Part shown: positions 1 through 9,398 of the stretch, one piece after another
Numbering within the stretch: position 1 is the stretch's first letter
Layout: every line of letters starts with the position of its first letter
Source: Marinobacter salicampi
GTDB lineage: Bacteria; Pseudomonadota; Gammaproteobacteria; Pseudomonadales; Oleiphilaceae
Length of the DNA: 64,000 nucleotides
Assembly (NCBI RefSeq): GCF_011074795.1
Contig: NZ_JAAMPF010000002.1
Span: 174,741-238,740, forward strand
Reading direction: 5' to 3'
The notes under the pieces: generated by a model
Told to the model about the DNA's origin: nothing
Databases searched by the model: none
Seen by the model: the letters and a program-made list of their open reading frames with translations, nothing else
Program-made: the position numbers and the translations under genes

Positions 1-409
1 CCACCACGGTACCCGGCCGATTCACAACAATGATGTGCGCCAGGGACGGAATACCTTGCCAGTCCCGCCACTGATCAAAGGCGGCAAAGGCATCGGCGCC
101 CACCACCATGGCCACAGGTTCGTCAGGGCCCAACTCGGACCGCAACTGACGGAGCGTGTCCGCTGTGAAAGAAGACCCTGCCCGCCCAAGCTCGCGCTCA
201 TCAATATACAGGCCTGGTTCGCCCTCGATCGCCAGCTCCAGCAGTCGCAACCTATCTTCGCTGCTTGCGCCCGGCGACTCCCGGTGGGGAGGCACATGTG
301 ACGGCACCAGGGCCAGCCTTGTGACCCCAAGGCGCTCTCTTAGTTCCACAGCCAATCTCAGATGCCCGTGGTGAACAGGATCAAAGGTACCGCCGAAAAT
401 TACGTGCAT
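1..409 (-). CDS. nadD: Nicotinate-nucleotide adenylyltransferase, N-terminal part (cut by window edge)
   Basis: NadD transfers AMP from ATP to nicotinate mononucleotide, giving deamido-NAD in cytoplasmic NAD synthesis. The reverse strand from 409 reads MHVIFGGTFDPVHHGHL, the nucleotidyltransferase signature GxFDPxHxGH, and continues through a PPHR-type segment and VVGADAFAAF without a stop to base 1, so about 136 residues are visible. Its ATG (407-409) lies 7 bases past the proA stop codon, so the two are probably co-transcribed, as in Pseudomonas. The identity is clear from the motif. The 3' end lies outside the window. Confidence 0.9.
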   Translation of the reverse strand, partial: MHVIFGGTFDPVHHGHLRLAVELRERLGVTRLALVPSHVPPHRESPGASSEDRLRLLELAIEGEPGLYIDERELGRAGSSFTADTLRQLRSELGPDEPVAMVVGADAFAAFDQWRDWQGIPSLAHIIVVNRPGTVV

Positions 410-416
410 CTAGCGC

Positions 417-1673
417 TCATGTCCGCACATGCCCGTCACCGAAAACCACGTATTTTTGGGAAGTGAGTCCTTCCAGCCCTACCGGGCCACGGGCGTGAAT
501 TTTATCGGTGGAGATACCGATCTCGGCACCCAGCCCATACTCGAAGCCATCCGCGAACCGGGTCGAGGCGTTCACCATGACCGAGGCTGAATCCACCTCA
601 GTGATAAAACGCCTGGCGCGGGTATAATTCTCGGTAATGATGCTGTCGGTATGGTGGGATCCGTACCGGTTTATATGTTCGATGGCTGCGTCCAGGCCTT
701 CGACAACCCGGATCGCCAGCACAGGCGCCAGGTATTCGGTACTCCAGTCCTCTTCTGTTGCTGCGTGAAGGCTGCCGACCAGGTCGCGACTGACCGGGCA
801 GGCCCTTAGCTCCACCCCTTTGGCCTCAAACGCGCGAACAACCTCCGGCATCAGGGCTTCGGCCACATCCCGGGCAACCAGAAGGGTTTCCATGGTGTTG
901 CAGGTGCCATAACGCTGGGTTTTGGCATTGACGGCTACCCTTAGCGCTTTGCCGGGATCGGCCTGACCGTCTATGTAGACATGACACACCCCGTCAAGAT
1001 GCTTGATCATCGGCACTCGGGCGTCCCTGCTGATACGTTCGATCAGACCTTTTCCGCCCCTGGGGACAATAACATCAACATATTGGGGCATGGTGATCAG
1101 TTCCCCAACCGCAGCCCGGTCCGTAGTCCTTATCACCTGAACGGCGGTTTCGGGCAGCCCGACGGCTACCAGCCCCTTTCTGATGCAGGCAGCGATCGCC
1201 TGATTTGAATGAATGGCTTCAGAGCCCCCACGCAGAACGGTGGCATTACCGGACTTCAGGCAGAGGCTCGCGGCCTCCACCGTCACGTTGGGTCGGGACT
1301 CGTAGATAATACCGATGACGCCGAGGGGAACCCTCATTTTGCCCACCTGTATACCGGAGGGCCGGTAGGTCATGCCGGTTATTTCACCGATCGGGTCAGG
1401 CAGGACGGCTACTTGTCTGAGGCCTTCGATCATGGCATCAATCCGTGCTGGCGTAAGTTCAAGGCGATCAATCATCGCCGACTCCAGGCCATTTTCCTTC
1501 CCTTTCTCAAGATCCCTGATATTGGCCAGAGCCAGTTCGTGGCGTGCCTCATCCAGAGCCTCGGCCATTGCCAGCAGGGCATCGTTGCGTACCTGAGTGG
1601 TCGAACGAGCCATCACGGTTGCCGCCGAACGGGCCTGCTGGCCCACTTCAGCCATATAAGCTGCGATATCCAT
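417..1673 (-). CDS. proA: Gamma-glutamyl phosphate reductase (glutamate-5-semialdehyde dehydrogenase)
   Basis: ProA reduces gamma-glutamyl phosphate to glutamate semialdehyde with NADPH, the second step of proline synthesis. The 418-residue length matches the family. The aldehyde-dehydrogenase catalytic cysteine is in [13 protein letters not shown], and the substrate-loop segment [12 protein letters not shown] is present. I chose the ATG at 1673 (MDIAAYM) because AAAGG lies about 7 bases upstream; an in-frame ATG at 1703 would add ten unconserved residues. nadD follows after 7 bases. proB is not adjacent. Confidence 0.96.
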   Translation of the reverse strand: MDIAAYMAEVGQQARSAATVMARSTTQVRNDALLAMAEALDEARHELALANIRDLEKGKENGLESAMIDRLELTPARIDAMIEGLRQVAVLPDPIGEITGMTYRPSGIQVGKMRVPLGVIGIIYESRPNVTVEAASLCLKSGNATVLRGGSEAIHSNQAIAACIRKGLVAVGLPETAVQVIRTTDRAAVGELITMPQYVDVIVPRGGKGLIERISRDARVPMIKHLDGVCHVYIDGQADPGKALRVAVNAKTQRYGTCNTMETLLVARDVAEALMPEVVRAFEAKGVELRACPVSRDLVGSLHAATEEDWSTEYLAPVLAIRVVEGLDAAIEHINRYGSHHTDSIITENYTRARRFITEVDSASVMVNASTRFADGFEYGLGAEIGISTDKIHARGPVGLEGLTSQKYVVFGDGHVRT

Positions 1674-1733
1674 CGAAAAAACCTTTGTTGGACCTATCCA
1701 CATCTAACGTTAAAGTGCCTACTGTACCTGTAG

Positions 1734-1750
1734 GGTGCGCGGTTCGCACC
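1734..1750. repeat. Small hairpin in the proA / GGDEF divergent intergenic region
   Basis: GGTGCG and CGCACC form a 6-bp stem around a 5-base loop; it extends to 8 bp with one mismatch. Just to its right the nonamer TGTACGCTG occurs twice, about 17 bases apart (roughly 1757-1782). The region lies between divergent proA and the first GGDEF gene and may hold their promoters or an operator. No regulator can be named from this alone. Confidence 0.35.
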
Positions 1751-1915
1751 TTGCAACTGTACGCTGAACCAATTGTACGCTGGATCACTCCTTCAGGGGA
1801 TTAGACAATTCCGGGAGTTGCTCTATCATACCGCGGCATGAAAGATTACTGGATAATACGGCTTCAGGATCTGACAGCTTCAGGCCGAACCGGACCACGA
1901 TTAAGGATTGAAAGC

Positions 1916-2938
1916 ATGGCCCAGATGGCCGAAAAGTTCCTACTGACACGGTTTGCCCGGGTCAGTTGTTTTATTCTTCTCGCCCTGGCGGTCTATGCAT
2001 TCGTGACCGTTGGCTGGCTGGCTGGCCTGGCGGCGGTTACCGGTGCCGCCCTGATCTGGACAACACCTGCTGCCCGCCAGGTTCATGCCCGCCAGCCCTG
2101 GCTATCCCTGCATCGCGGACTGGTCATCCTGCTGGCCCTGGAACTGCTGGCAAGCCTCTGGCTGGGGCCGCTCAGTCTCACCCACTGGTTGTTTGTCATA
2201 CCCCTGGCTGCTTTCGCAACCCTGCCCCTGGGACTCGCGGCAGCGGTCACCCTGGCCTGCCTGCTCGCGGTCATCGCCTCGGGCATGACCATCAGCCTGG
2301 GCGCCAATCGGCATCAATTGGTCAGTTCCATGTTTCTGACCACAGCCTTGTCCTGTGTGCTGGTTTTCCTCCGTGAATACAAGAGTCTTCAGCTCGCGCC
2401 CCTGCGCCGGACAGACGAACTGACCCAGGCAGCAAGCCGGGAGTATCTGTCTGCCGACCTTCACAAGGAAATACAGCGTAGCGAGCGGGAAGGTACCGAC
2501 ATGGCCATTGTGATGGTCGGTCTCGATACCCACCTTAGCGATACCGACCCTGATGCTGATATCAGGGCGATCCTGCCCAGAATTGGACGGTTTCTGCACT
2601 CCCAGTTGCGGGACTTTGACAGCTACTACCGGGTGGCTGACCTACAGTTTCTGGTTATTCTGCCTGGTAACACCTCCGCAGATGCGGCCAGCAAAGCGAA
2701 CCAGATTCGCAGGGGCCTGAGCGCACTTCTGGCCTCCCATGAGCTTGACCTTACCGTAAGCGCAGGGGTTGCAGGGCTGAACATTGGCGACGACGCCGAC
2801 AGCCTACAGCAGTCAGCAGCAAATGCCCTCCGACGGGCCCAGCGTCAGGGTGGCAACCGGGTACAGTCCTATAGCGCCTGGTCTGAGCAACGCAATTCGG
2901 ACACCAGCGACCAGGTCAACGGAGTCGAACAACCATGA
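1916..2938 (+). CDS. Membrane protein with degenerate GGDEF domain (first of a tandem pair)
   Basis: The 340-residue product has an N-terminal block of about five or six hydrophobic helices (roughly residues 12-155) followed by a cytoplasmic GGDEF fold. The signature active-site motif is ADLQF (residues 241-245) instead of GG(D/E)EF, and the substrate-binding TDxLTGLxNR segment is eroded to TDELTQAASR, so cyclase activity is unlikely. The inhibitory-site motif RxxD is kept as R232-D-F-D235, exactly five residues before the signature. I infer a c-di-GMP receptor or structural partner. The ATG at 1916 has AAGGA 8 bases upstream; one at 1838 has none. It overlaps the next gene by 4 bases (ATGA). 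Confidence 0.8.
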   Translation: MAQMAEKFLLTRFARVSCFILLALAVYAFVTVGWLAGLAAVTGAALIWTTPAARQVHARQPWLSLHRGLVILLALELLASLWLGPLSLTHWLFVIPLAAFATLPLGLAAAVTLACLLAVIASGMTISLGANRHQLVSSMFLTTALSCVLVFLREYKSLQLAPLRRTDELTQAASREYLSADLHKEIQRSEREGTDMAIVMVGLDTHLSDTDPDADIRAILPRIGRFLHSQLRDFDSYYRVADLQFLVILPGNTSADAASKANQIRRGLSALLASHELDLTVSAGVAGLNIGDDADSLQQSAANALRRAQRQGGNRVQSYSAWSEQRNSDTSDQVNGVEQP

Positions 2939-3927
2939 CTGAAACCCGGTTACGAACCTATACCCATTTTACCGCCTATATTCTCGCGGCCCTGTTCATT
3001 ATCAGCCTGGCCGCCCAAAACCTTCGCTACGGCTTCTACGAACTCTTCTACCTGGCAAGCACCCTGGTTGTGCTGACCGCCGGCGGCGCGATCTATACGC
3101 TGCTGTGTCGTCGGCATCAGCTTCGAGCTCCCGGTCACCTTGTTATCCTGAGCCTCCTCAATATTGCACTGATGGCTGCCCTGGTGACCCTGGAGCGGAC
3201 CGACGTCAGTTACTGGTGCCTGCCGGCTCTGGTGCTGAATGTATTGGTGCTGCCCTTACGCCAGGGAGTGGCGCTCTCTCTGGCCCTATGCGCCGCCCTG
3301 GCCTTGTATGTTTTTACCCAGCTAGCCCTACCGGATGCCCTGCTGATCATGGCGTCAGCCCTTATTCTTCTCAGCACGGCCGCCTTCTACATCTGGCACT
3401 ACAATCACATGGCCCAGTCCGCTGAGGATCTTGCCATAACCGACCCCGTTACCGGTGCTCACAATGCGCGGTTTCTCGACGAGACCCTGCAAAAGGAAAT
3501 CAGCCGGGCCATTGTTACGGGGCATTGCCTGTCTGTTATCAAGCTGGGTCTCGACTACATGGACGAGGTAAGGAACCTTCACGGGGAGGATGGCCAGCAG
3601 GCACTAACACGGGAGGTAACCCAGCAGTTGTTTGAGGTTATCCGGGCGGGCGATACCCTTTACGCCCTGGACAACGGCGAGTTTTTCCTGATTTTGCCCT
3701 TCACCCCGGAGGAAGGTCTACGGGTCATTGCCGAGCGCATTCGGCGTACTCTGGGTGAACATCGCTGGCCTGTGGTGGGAAGGCTGACTGTTAGTCTGGG
3801 CTGTACCACCCGGGTATCGTCAGATACCCGCTATGACGCCCTGCGGGACCGGGCTCACGAGGCCTTGCAGGAAGCCATGAAGCGCGGCCATGACTCCATC
3901 TGGTTCAGCCATGGCGCTGCCCGCTGA
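2935..3927 (+). CDS. Membrane protein with degenerate GGDEF domain (second of a tandem pair)
   Basis: This 330-residue protein has the same build as its upstream neighbour: about six hydrophobic helices (residues 12-150), then a GGDEF fold beginning at TDPVTGAHNARFL, closer to the consensus than in the first copy. The signature is DNGEF (residues 246-250): both glycines and the metal-binding Asp/Glu position differ from GGDEF, while the final EF is kept. R237-A-G-D240 is an RxxD I-site at the canonical five-residue spacing. Diguanylate cyclase activity is doubtful; c-di-GMP binding is plausible. The pair looks like an old duplication. The DedA-PAP2 gene follows after 2 bases. Confidence 0.8.
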   Translation: MTETRLRTYTHFTAYILAALFIISLAAQNLRYGFYELFYLASTLVVLTAGGAIYTLLCRRHQLRAPGHLVILSLLNIALMAALVTLERTDVSYWCLPALVLNVLVLPLRQGVALSLALCAALALYVFTQLALPDALLIMASALILLSTAAFYIWHYNHMAQSAEDLAITDPVTGAHNARFLDETLQKEISRAIVTGHCLSVIKLGLDYMDEVRNLHGEDGQQALTREVTQQLFEVIRAGDTLYALDNGEFFLILPFTPEEGLRVIAERIRRTLGEHRWPVVGRLTVSLGCTTRVSSDTRYDALRDRAHEALQEAMKRGHDSIWFSHGAAR

Positions 3928-3929
3928 TC

Positions 3930-5381
3930 ATGCCTGAATGGATTCAGGCGCTCTCTGCCTGGCTCTCCCAGAATCCCGGCTGGTTGGCCGTGGCTTTGGT
4001 ACTGATCGCTTTTATTGAATCCCTTGCCCTGGCCGGACTGGTGGTCCCTGGTGTGGCACTTCTGTTTGCTGCAGCAGCTCTGGCCGGAAAAACCTCCATG
4101 CCGGTCATGGAAGCGTTGGCGTGGGCCGGCCTGGGGGCTGTTCTCGGCGACAACGTGAGCTTCTGGCTTGGCCGCCATTTTCGCGGTCGCCTCCACCTTA
4201 TATGGCCAGTGAGCCGATACCCGGGCGTGATGATTCGGGGTGAACATTTCTTTGCTCAACACGGCGGTAAAAGTGTTGTTCTCGGTCGCTTCGTCGGCCC
4301 TATACGGCCGGTCATTCCCCTCGTCGCCGGGGCGTTCGACATGGATGGCCGTCGTTTTCTGGCCTTCAACCTCGCCTCGGCTCTGGCGTGGGCGCCGGTG
4401 TATGTTCTGCCGGGATATCTGGTGGGAAGCGCCCTGACTGAGAAGATCGACCTTCCGCCCCACCTCTATCCCGTTCTCGGTGCCAGCCTAGGGCTTCTTG
4501 CCCTTGCCTATCTGCTGTTTGTGCGAGTCCAGTTGCGGCTGGATAATAGCAGTGCCGTATACCGCCGGGTGCAGGCCTTTATGGCTCAGTACGACACCAG
4601 CCATGCCTTTTGGCGAGCGCTGACCAGCCAGCGGCCAGACCGCGGCGGCGAATTTCCACTGGCGTCACTAACCCTGGCCGTCGCTGCCACAGCGCTGTTT
4701 ATTATCTGGTCGGTGCTGGCTGTCGCCACTGACCTTCTCGACCCTCTGAATCTTCTTGCCCTGGACTTTTTTCTCACTCTGCGGCATCCGTTTTTCGACC
4801 CGTTGGCGCTTGGGCTGACATTACTCGGAGATGCCCTATTTCTTACCTTGAGCGCAGGGCTCGGGATACTGGTCTTGAGCTGGCGGGGTTATTACGCTGC
4901 GGCACTTCATGTAGGAGCGGCGCTTGGCATTGCCACAGGAGCCGTGTGGCTGATGAAGCACGGGTTTGCCGTGCCTAGGCCGGTAACCATAATGTCGCCA
5001 CCGGAATCGGCCGCCTACCCGAGCGGCCATGCCGCTGGCGCCGCCGTCCTGTTTGGCCTGATCGGCAGTTTTGTGGCCAGGGAGCTGGCCAGCCAGAAAC
5101 GCTGGCGCGTCTATCTTGCTGTGCTGGCTCCCGTGATCCTGGTCGCGCTAAGTCGAGTTTACCTGGGCGTGCACTGGCTTACGGACATTGTAGGGGGCCT
5201 GCTGCTGGGCTTTGCGATCTGTGGCTATGTTCGCGCAAGTTTCAGCAGATACGACCACTACCCGCTACGGCTTGATGGACCGAACGTGCTGTTACTGGTC
5301 GCCTGGTGTGCCCTGGCTGCAGGCTACGTGACTCTGGTTTGGCCCACCGCGGTAATTGCCTACAGCCCGGCGTTAAGCTGA
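3930..5381 (+). CDS. DedA / PAP2 phosphatase fusion membrane protein
   Basis: The 483-residue membrane protein joins two domains. Residues about 15-190 are a DedA (SNARE-associated/VTT) domain with FIESLALAGLVVPG, GDNVSFWLGR and the conserved GRFVGPIRPVIPLVAG motif; DedA proteins are linked to lipid-carrier flipping. Residues about 245-460 are a PAP2 acid phosphatase domain with KHGFAVPRP, YPSGHA and SRVYLGVHWLTD, covering its three catalytic motifs. PAP2 enzymes dephosphorylate phosphatidate, undecaprenyl pyrophosphate or related lipids. The gene starts 2 bases after the second GGDEF gene, so all three are probably one operon. Substrate unknown. Confidence 0.88.
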   Translation: MPEWIQALSAWLSQNPGWLAVALVLIAFIESLALAGLVVPGVALLFAAAALAGKTSMPVMEALAWAGLGAVLGDNVSFWLGRHFRGRLHLIWPVSRYPGVMIRGEHFFAQHGGKSVVLGRFVGPIRPVIPLVAGAFDMDGRRFLAFNLASALAWAPVYVLPGYLVGSALTEKIDLPPHLYPVLGASLGLLALAYLLFVRVQLRLDNSSAVYRRVQAFMAQYDTSHAFWRALTSQRPDRGGEFPLASLTLAVAATALFIIWSVLAVATDLLDPLNLLALDFFLTLRHPFFDPLALGLTLLGDALFLTLSAGLGILVLSWRGYYAAALHVGAALGIATGAVWLMKHGFAVPRPVTIMSPPESAAYPSGHAAGAAVLFGLIGSFVARELASQKRWRVYLAVLAPVILVALSRVYLGVHWLTDIVGGLLLGFAICGYVRASFSRYDHYPLRLDGPNVLLLVAWCALAAGYVTLVWPTAVIAYSPALS

Positions 5382-5382
5382 A

Positions 5383-5955
5383 TTATTCGAGCGCCTCAAG
5401 AAGAGCATGGAGTCTGTTGAGGCGCTCAATCGGGTCCTGCAGTTCAACCAGCTTCTGTTTTTCCTGCTTATCCAGAGGCAGCAATTCCGTTAAACGCCAG
5501 CCAACCTCCCGTGCATCCTCGAAATTCACTTTCATTTCCAACTCATTCACTACCGGATGCTTCAGCAGAGCCCTGAGCACGACCGGGAGTTCGGAAAAGG
5601 CCAGGGGCACAGGCAGATCCACTTCATCCAGAAGCACCTCCGCATCCCCCATGTTCAAGCCATCCGGGGCCTTCCAGGTTTTTACCACGGTGACCTTGGC
5701 TTCGCCTTCCACGGTAATGCCAAGCAAACCGTTATCCATCTGCTGGAAATCCACAATGCGGACGTAAGTGCCAATATCATAGAAAGCGGCGGCTGTGCTG
5801 GTTTCCAGGCCTTCCCGAAGCAGCACCACCACAAAGCCACGATCTTCCTTCAGGCAGCGGGTGAGCATATCAACGTAGCGGGGCTCAAACAGCTGCAGTG
5901 GAATGCGACCCCGCGGCAGAATAATCGAGTTGAGTGGAAAAAGTGGTACATGCAT
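5383..5955 (-). CDS. LON N-terminal (substrate-binding) domain protein
   Basis: The 190-residue product is a stand-alone version of the N-terminal domain of Lon protease, without AAA or Ser-Lys protease parts. The typical start is seen: MHVPLFPLNSIILPRG, followed by LQLFEPRYVDML. Such proteins are common in proteobacteria; their role, presumably substrate or partner binding, is poorly known. It is encoded tail to tail with the DedA-PAP2 gene, with one base between stop codons and no obvious terminator. Function beyond the fold is not inferable. Confidence 0.85.
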   Translation of the reverse strand: MHVPLFPLNSIILPRGRIPLQLFEPRYVDMLTRCLKEDRGFVVVLLREGLETSTAAAFYDIGTYVRIVDFQQMDNGLLGITVEGEAKVTVVKTWKAPDGLNMGDAEVLLDEVDLPVPLAFSELPVVLRALLKHPVVNELEMKVNFEDAREVGWRLTELLPLDKQEKQKLVELQDPIERLNRLHALLEALE

Positions 5956-5989
5956 AAGTAACTCTGTCAGTCGTATGGCGGCGCCGGCT

Positions 5990-7240
5990 TCAGTGAATAG
6001 ACAGTAAGCGGTGGACTTCGTCCACCCGGGCCCGGGCCTGGGTCAAAATCTGCAGACTACGGGAGGCGTTCAGTTCCAGCTCCCCCAGCCGATGATACGC
6101 CGGTACCGCCTCAAAAGCCGGCAGGTCAGCGCCTTGATCGCTACCGATCATAGCGTGTAGCTGGGCAACAATGACAATATCCACAAGCTGCGGCGCCGCG
6201 CCGCTGCTCTCAAAATGCCAGTCTTCGGCGTGCCTGGCAGCTTCGACAAAAGAGACGGGAAACTCCCAGTTCTCCAGCACTGCCGCCCCTACATCCCCAC
6301 GCAGCTCTGCAATGGCCTTTTGCAATTGCTCGGGCTCAATGGCGTGGTTTTCGGCCCGCACTAATACTGGCACCGTGCCGATGTCATGCAGCAGTCCGGC
6401 AAGAAGCGCTTCCTCCGGGTCCAGCCTGGTCACGCTATCTGCCAGAACCCAACACAGGGCAGCAACTTCGCGGGAGTGACGCCAGAGATGGTCCATTAGC
6501 TTCTGCAGCTCGGGCTGACGGGTTTTGAACACCTCCCGCATGGAAAACACCGTGACCAGTTGCCGGGTGGTCCGGGTGCCAAGCCTGACTACCGTTTCAC
6601 GCACATTTCGTATGTCGTTAAATCCACGGTATAAGGGGCTGTTACAGGCCCTCACCAGCTTCGCCGCCATGGCCGGGTCTGCCGTTATTACCTGGGCGAT
6701 CTGTTCAGCTGTCGAATCCTCACGGTCCGCAGCCCGGCGAACCTTCCACGCCACATCGGGAACACTGGGCAGGGACAGCTGGTTTGACCTAAGCTCTGCG
6801 TAGAACTCCATCAGCAGACGATGCTCTTCACCTGCGCCGCTTTCTTCTTGCAGCGAGTCCATTTCAACCTGCCGAATTGGCGCCGAGCGGAGCATTTGTG
6901 CCAACACGCCCTGGTTGACCACAAGAAACTCACAGGCGCTGGCAGCTGTCACATCGTACATACGGGGCTGAAGCCGTGCTATGGCATTAACGGCTTTTTC
7001 GGTATCTGCCTCTATCCTGGTATTCCGCCCATCAGCCGAGCATAGATCGACCATGCCCTCGAGCAGAAAATACTCCAGGCCATCCTGATCACCGCGTTGC
7101 AAAACCCGCTCACCAGCTCTATGACGCTTACGCTCACAACGATCCGCCAGCAGTATCAACTGCTCGTCAGTCAGGCGCTTCAGGGGCTGCAGCTTCTTCA
7201 GGCGCTGCAATATAAGACTTTCGGGGCTGGCCAACGTCAT
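5990..7240 (-). CDS. cNMP-binding-fold / HDOD domain protein
   Basis: The product (416 residues from the ATG at 7240; 429 from an in-frame ATG at 7279) has an N-terminal Crp-like beta-barrel (about residues 15-120; KRHRAGERVLQRGDQ then YFLLEGMVDL) and a C-terminal HDOD domain (about 150-350) with SLPSVPDVAWKV, ITADPAMAAKLVRACNSP and LLAGLLHDIGTV. HDOD proteins are signalling proteins related to HD phosphodiesterases. The phosphate-binding cassette lacks the usual G-E-(L/I) before PRMYDVTA, so cAMP binding is uncertain. Neither start has a good ribosome-binding site. It is divergent from ilvD. Confidence 0.85.
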   Translation of the reverse strand: MTLASPESLILQRLKKLQPLKRLTDEQLILLADRCERKRHRAGERVLQRGDQDGLEYFLLEGMVDLCSADGRNTRIEADTEKAVNAIARLQPRMYDVTAASACEFLVVNQGVLAQMLRSAPIRQVEMDSLQEESGAGEEHRLLMEFYAELRSNQLSLPSVPDVAWKVRRAADREDSTAEQIAQVITADPAMAAKLVRACNSPLYRGFNDIRNVRETVVRLGTRTTRQLVTVFSMREVFKTRQPELQKLMDHLWRHSREVAALCWVLADSVTRLDPEEALLAGLLHDIGTVPVLVRAENHAIEPEQLQKAIAELRGDVGAAVLENWEFPVSFVEAARHAEDWHFESSGAAPQLVDIVIVAQLHAMIGSDQGADLPAFEAVPAYHRLGELELNASRSLQILTQARARVDEVHRLLSIH

Positions 7241-7474
7241 TCTCCGTTCAGGAGTGCCGGATACGGGGCACCCAACCATTCAGGGACAAGCAAGACAACG
7301 CCATGCCCACACCTTCGCACCTGGTAGCCCGAGTCAAGTCGGCCACCGAATACCAGCCAGTGCAGTCAGTGAGCAGTTTGTTGCAAATTGTAACCGGAGC
7401 CCGCCAAAACAGCCATGCGCCCTGTCATGATTCTGGTATGCTTTTGCGATTTTCAGTTATAAGAGACTCTCGAC

Positions 7475-9310
7475 ATGCCCCAGTACCGCTCCAAAACATC
7501 CACCGCCGGCCGTAATATGGCTGGAGCACGGGCCCTATGGCGTGCCACCGGCATGAAAGACGACGACTTCGGCAAGCCCATTATCGCGGTGGCCAACTCA
7601 TTTACCCAGTTTGTGCCGGGGCACGTGCACCTGAAGGACCTTGGGCAACTGGTCTGTCGCGAAATCGAGGCCGCCGGCGGCGTGGCAAAAGAATTCAATA
7701 CCATTGCAGTTGACGACGGTATCGCCATGGGCCATGACGGCATGCTGTACTCACTTCCATCTCGGGAAATCATTGCCGACTCCGTGGAATACATGGTTAA
7801 TGCTCACTGCGCCGACGCCCTTGTGTGCATCTCAAACTGCGACAAGATTACCCCGGGCATGCTGATGGCCGCCTTGAGACTGAACATACCGGCCATTTTC
7901 GTGTCCGGTGGTCCGATGGAGGCTGGCAAAACCAAGCTGTCCGAACACAAGCTCGACCTGGTCGATGCCATGGTCATTGCCGCCGACCCGAACGCCACCG
8001 ATGAAATGGTCGAAGAGTATGAGCGTAGCGCCTGCCCCACCTGCGGTTCCTGTTCCGGCATGTTTACCGCAAACTCGATGAATTGCCTGACCGAAGCCAT
8101 TGGTCTTTCGCTGCCTGGCAATGGTTCCATGCTGGCAACACATTCTGATCGCGAAACCCTGTTCCTGAAGGCAGGACGACAGATTGTGGAGAATGCCAAA
8201 CGCTATTACGAGGAAGATGACGCCAGTGTGTTGCCGCTGAGCATTGCATCCATGGCGGCCTTTGAAAATGCCATGGTGCTTGACGTCGCCATGGGGGGCT
8301 CAACCAATACCATCCTGCATTTGCTGGCAGCAGCCCAAGAAGGCGGCGTTGCCTTTACCCTGAACGAAATCGACCAACTGTCACGGAAAGTTCCTCAGTT
8401 ATGCAAAGTGGCGCCCAACTCCCCGCTCTACCACATGGAGGATGTGCACCGGGCCGGAGGTGTTATGGGTATTCTCGGCGAGCTTGAGCGGGCCGGACTG
8501 ATTAAAGCGGATGTACCTACCGTCCACGCGCGAACCCTGGGCCAAGCACTCGAGGCCTGGGACATCATGCGTAACCCGAGCCCGGACGTGATTCAGTTCT
8601 TCCGGGCCGGGCCGGCGGGCATCCCGACCCAGCAGGCTTTCAGTCAAAGCACCCGCTGGCCCTCGGTGGACGGTGACCGGGCACAGGGCTGCATCCGCAG
8701 TGCAGAGCATGCCTACTCGAAGGAAGGCGGCCTGGCGGTTCTGTTCGGGAACCTGGCCCTGGACGGGTGTGTTGTCAAAACCGCAGGGGTCGACGAAAGC
8801 ATTTTTGTCTTCGAAGGCCCCGCTCGTGTATACGAAAGCCAGGAAGCAGCGGTGGCTGGCATTCTGGACGACCAGGTTCAACCCGGGGAGGTCGTAGTAA
8901 TACGGTACGAGGGACCCAAAGGCGGACCAGGCATGCAGGAAATGCTGTACCCCACCAGCTACCTTAAATCAAAAGGTCTGGGCAAATGTTGTGCGCTGTT
9001 GACCGATGGTCGATTCTCCGGGGGCACATCCGGTCTCTCTATTGGTCATGCTTCGCCGGAAGCTGCCTCAGGGGGCGCAATAGGACTGGTGGAGAACGGC
9101 GACCTTATCCGCATTGACATACCCAACCGAGCCCTTCATCTCCAGCTGGACCAACAGGAACTTGACCGCCGCCGTGAGGCCCGCGACCAGTCAGGCTGGC
9201 ACCCTGAGCATCCACGGCCTAGAAAGGTTTCCGCTGCCCTCAAGGCCTATGCGCTGCTGGCAACAAGTGCAGACAAGGGCGCTGTCCGGGATCTGACAAA
9301 ACTGGACTGA
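7475..9310 (+). CDS. ilvD: Dihydroxy-acid dehydratase
   Basis: IlvD dehydrates dihydroxyisovalerate and dihydroxymethylvalerate in valine, leucine and isoleucine synthesis. The 611-residue length fits the long [4Fe-4S] type. Cluster and active-site segments are visible: [12 protein letters not shown] near residue 120 and [19 protein letters not shown] near 190, plus [15 protein letters not shown] near the C-terminus. It stands alone, divergent from the HDOD gene. An extended -10-like TGGTATGCT lies about 35 bases before the start. Confidence 0.97.
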   Translation: MPQYRSKTSTAGRNMAGARALWRATGMKDDDFGKPIIAVANSFTQFVPGHVHLKDLGQLVCREIEAAGGVAKEFNTIAVDDGIAMGHDGMLYSLPSREIIADSVEYMVNAHCADALVCISNCDKITPGMLMAALRLNIPAIFVSGGPMEAGKTKLSEHKLDLVDAMVIAADPNATDEMVEEYERSACPTCGSCSGMFTANSMNCLTEAIGLSLPGNGSMLATHSDRETLFLKAGRQIVENAKRYYEEDDASVLPLSIASMAAFENAMVLDVAMGGSTNTILHLLAAAQEGGVAFTLNEIDQLSRKVPQLCKVAPNSPLYHMEDVHRAGGVMGILGELERAGLIKADVPTVHARTLGQALEAWDIMRNPSPDVIQFFRAGPAGIPTQQAFSQSTRWPSVDGDRAQGCIRSAEHAYSKEGGLAVLFGNLALDGCVVKTAGVDESIFVFEGPARVYESQEAAVAGILDDQVQPGEVVVIRYEGPKGGPGMQEMLYPTSYLKSKGLGKCCALLTDGRFSGGTSGLSIGHASPEAASGGAIGLVENGDLIRIDIPNRALHLQLDQQELDRRREARDQSGWHPEHPRPRKVSAALKAYALLATSADKGAVRDLTKLD

Positions 9311-9319
9311 GGTGGTGCT

Positions 9320-9360
9320 GAGCACTCGGGCCCAAATTCAGGCTTTGGGTCCGAATGCTC
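9320..9360. terminator. Long hairpin between ilvD and the convergent small gene
   Basis: Arms of 17 bases (9320-9336 and 9344-9360) pair around a 7-base loop. The two non-Watson-Crick positions become G-U or A-C depending on the transcribed strand. It starts 10 bases after the ilvD stop and lies 39 bases from the stop of the opposing gene, a good site for a shared terminator. There is no T-run on either side, so it may stabilise 3' ends or work with Rho instead. Confidence 0.5.
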
Positions 9361-9398
9361 CAATATCATGAAAGGGCCCGGCTACATCCAAAAATGGC

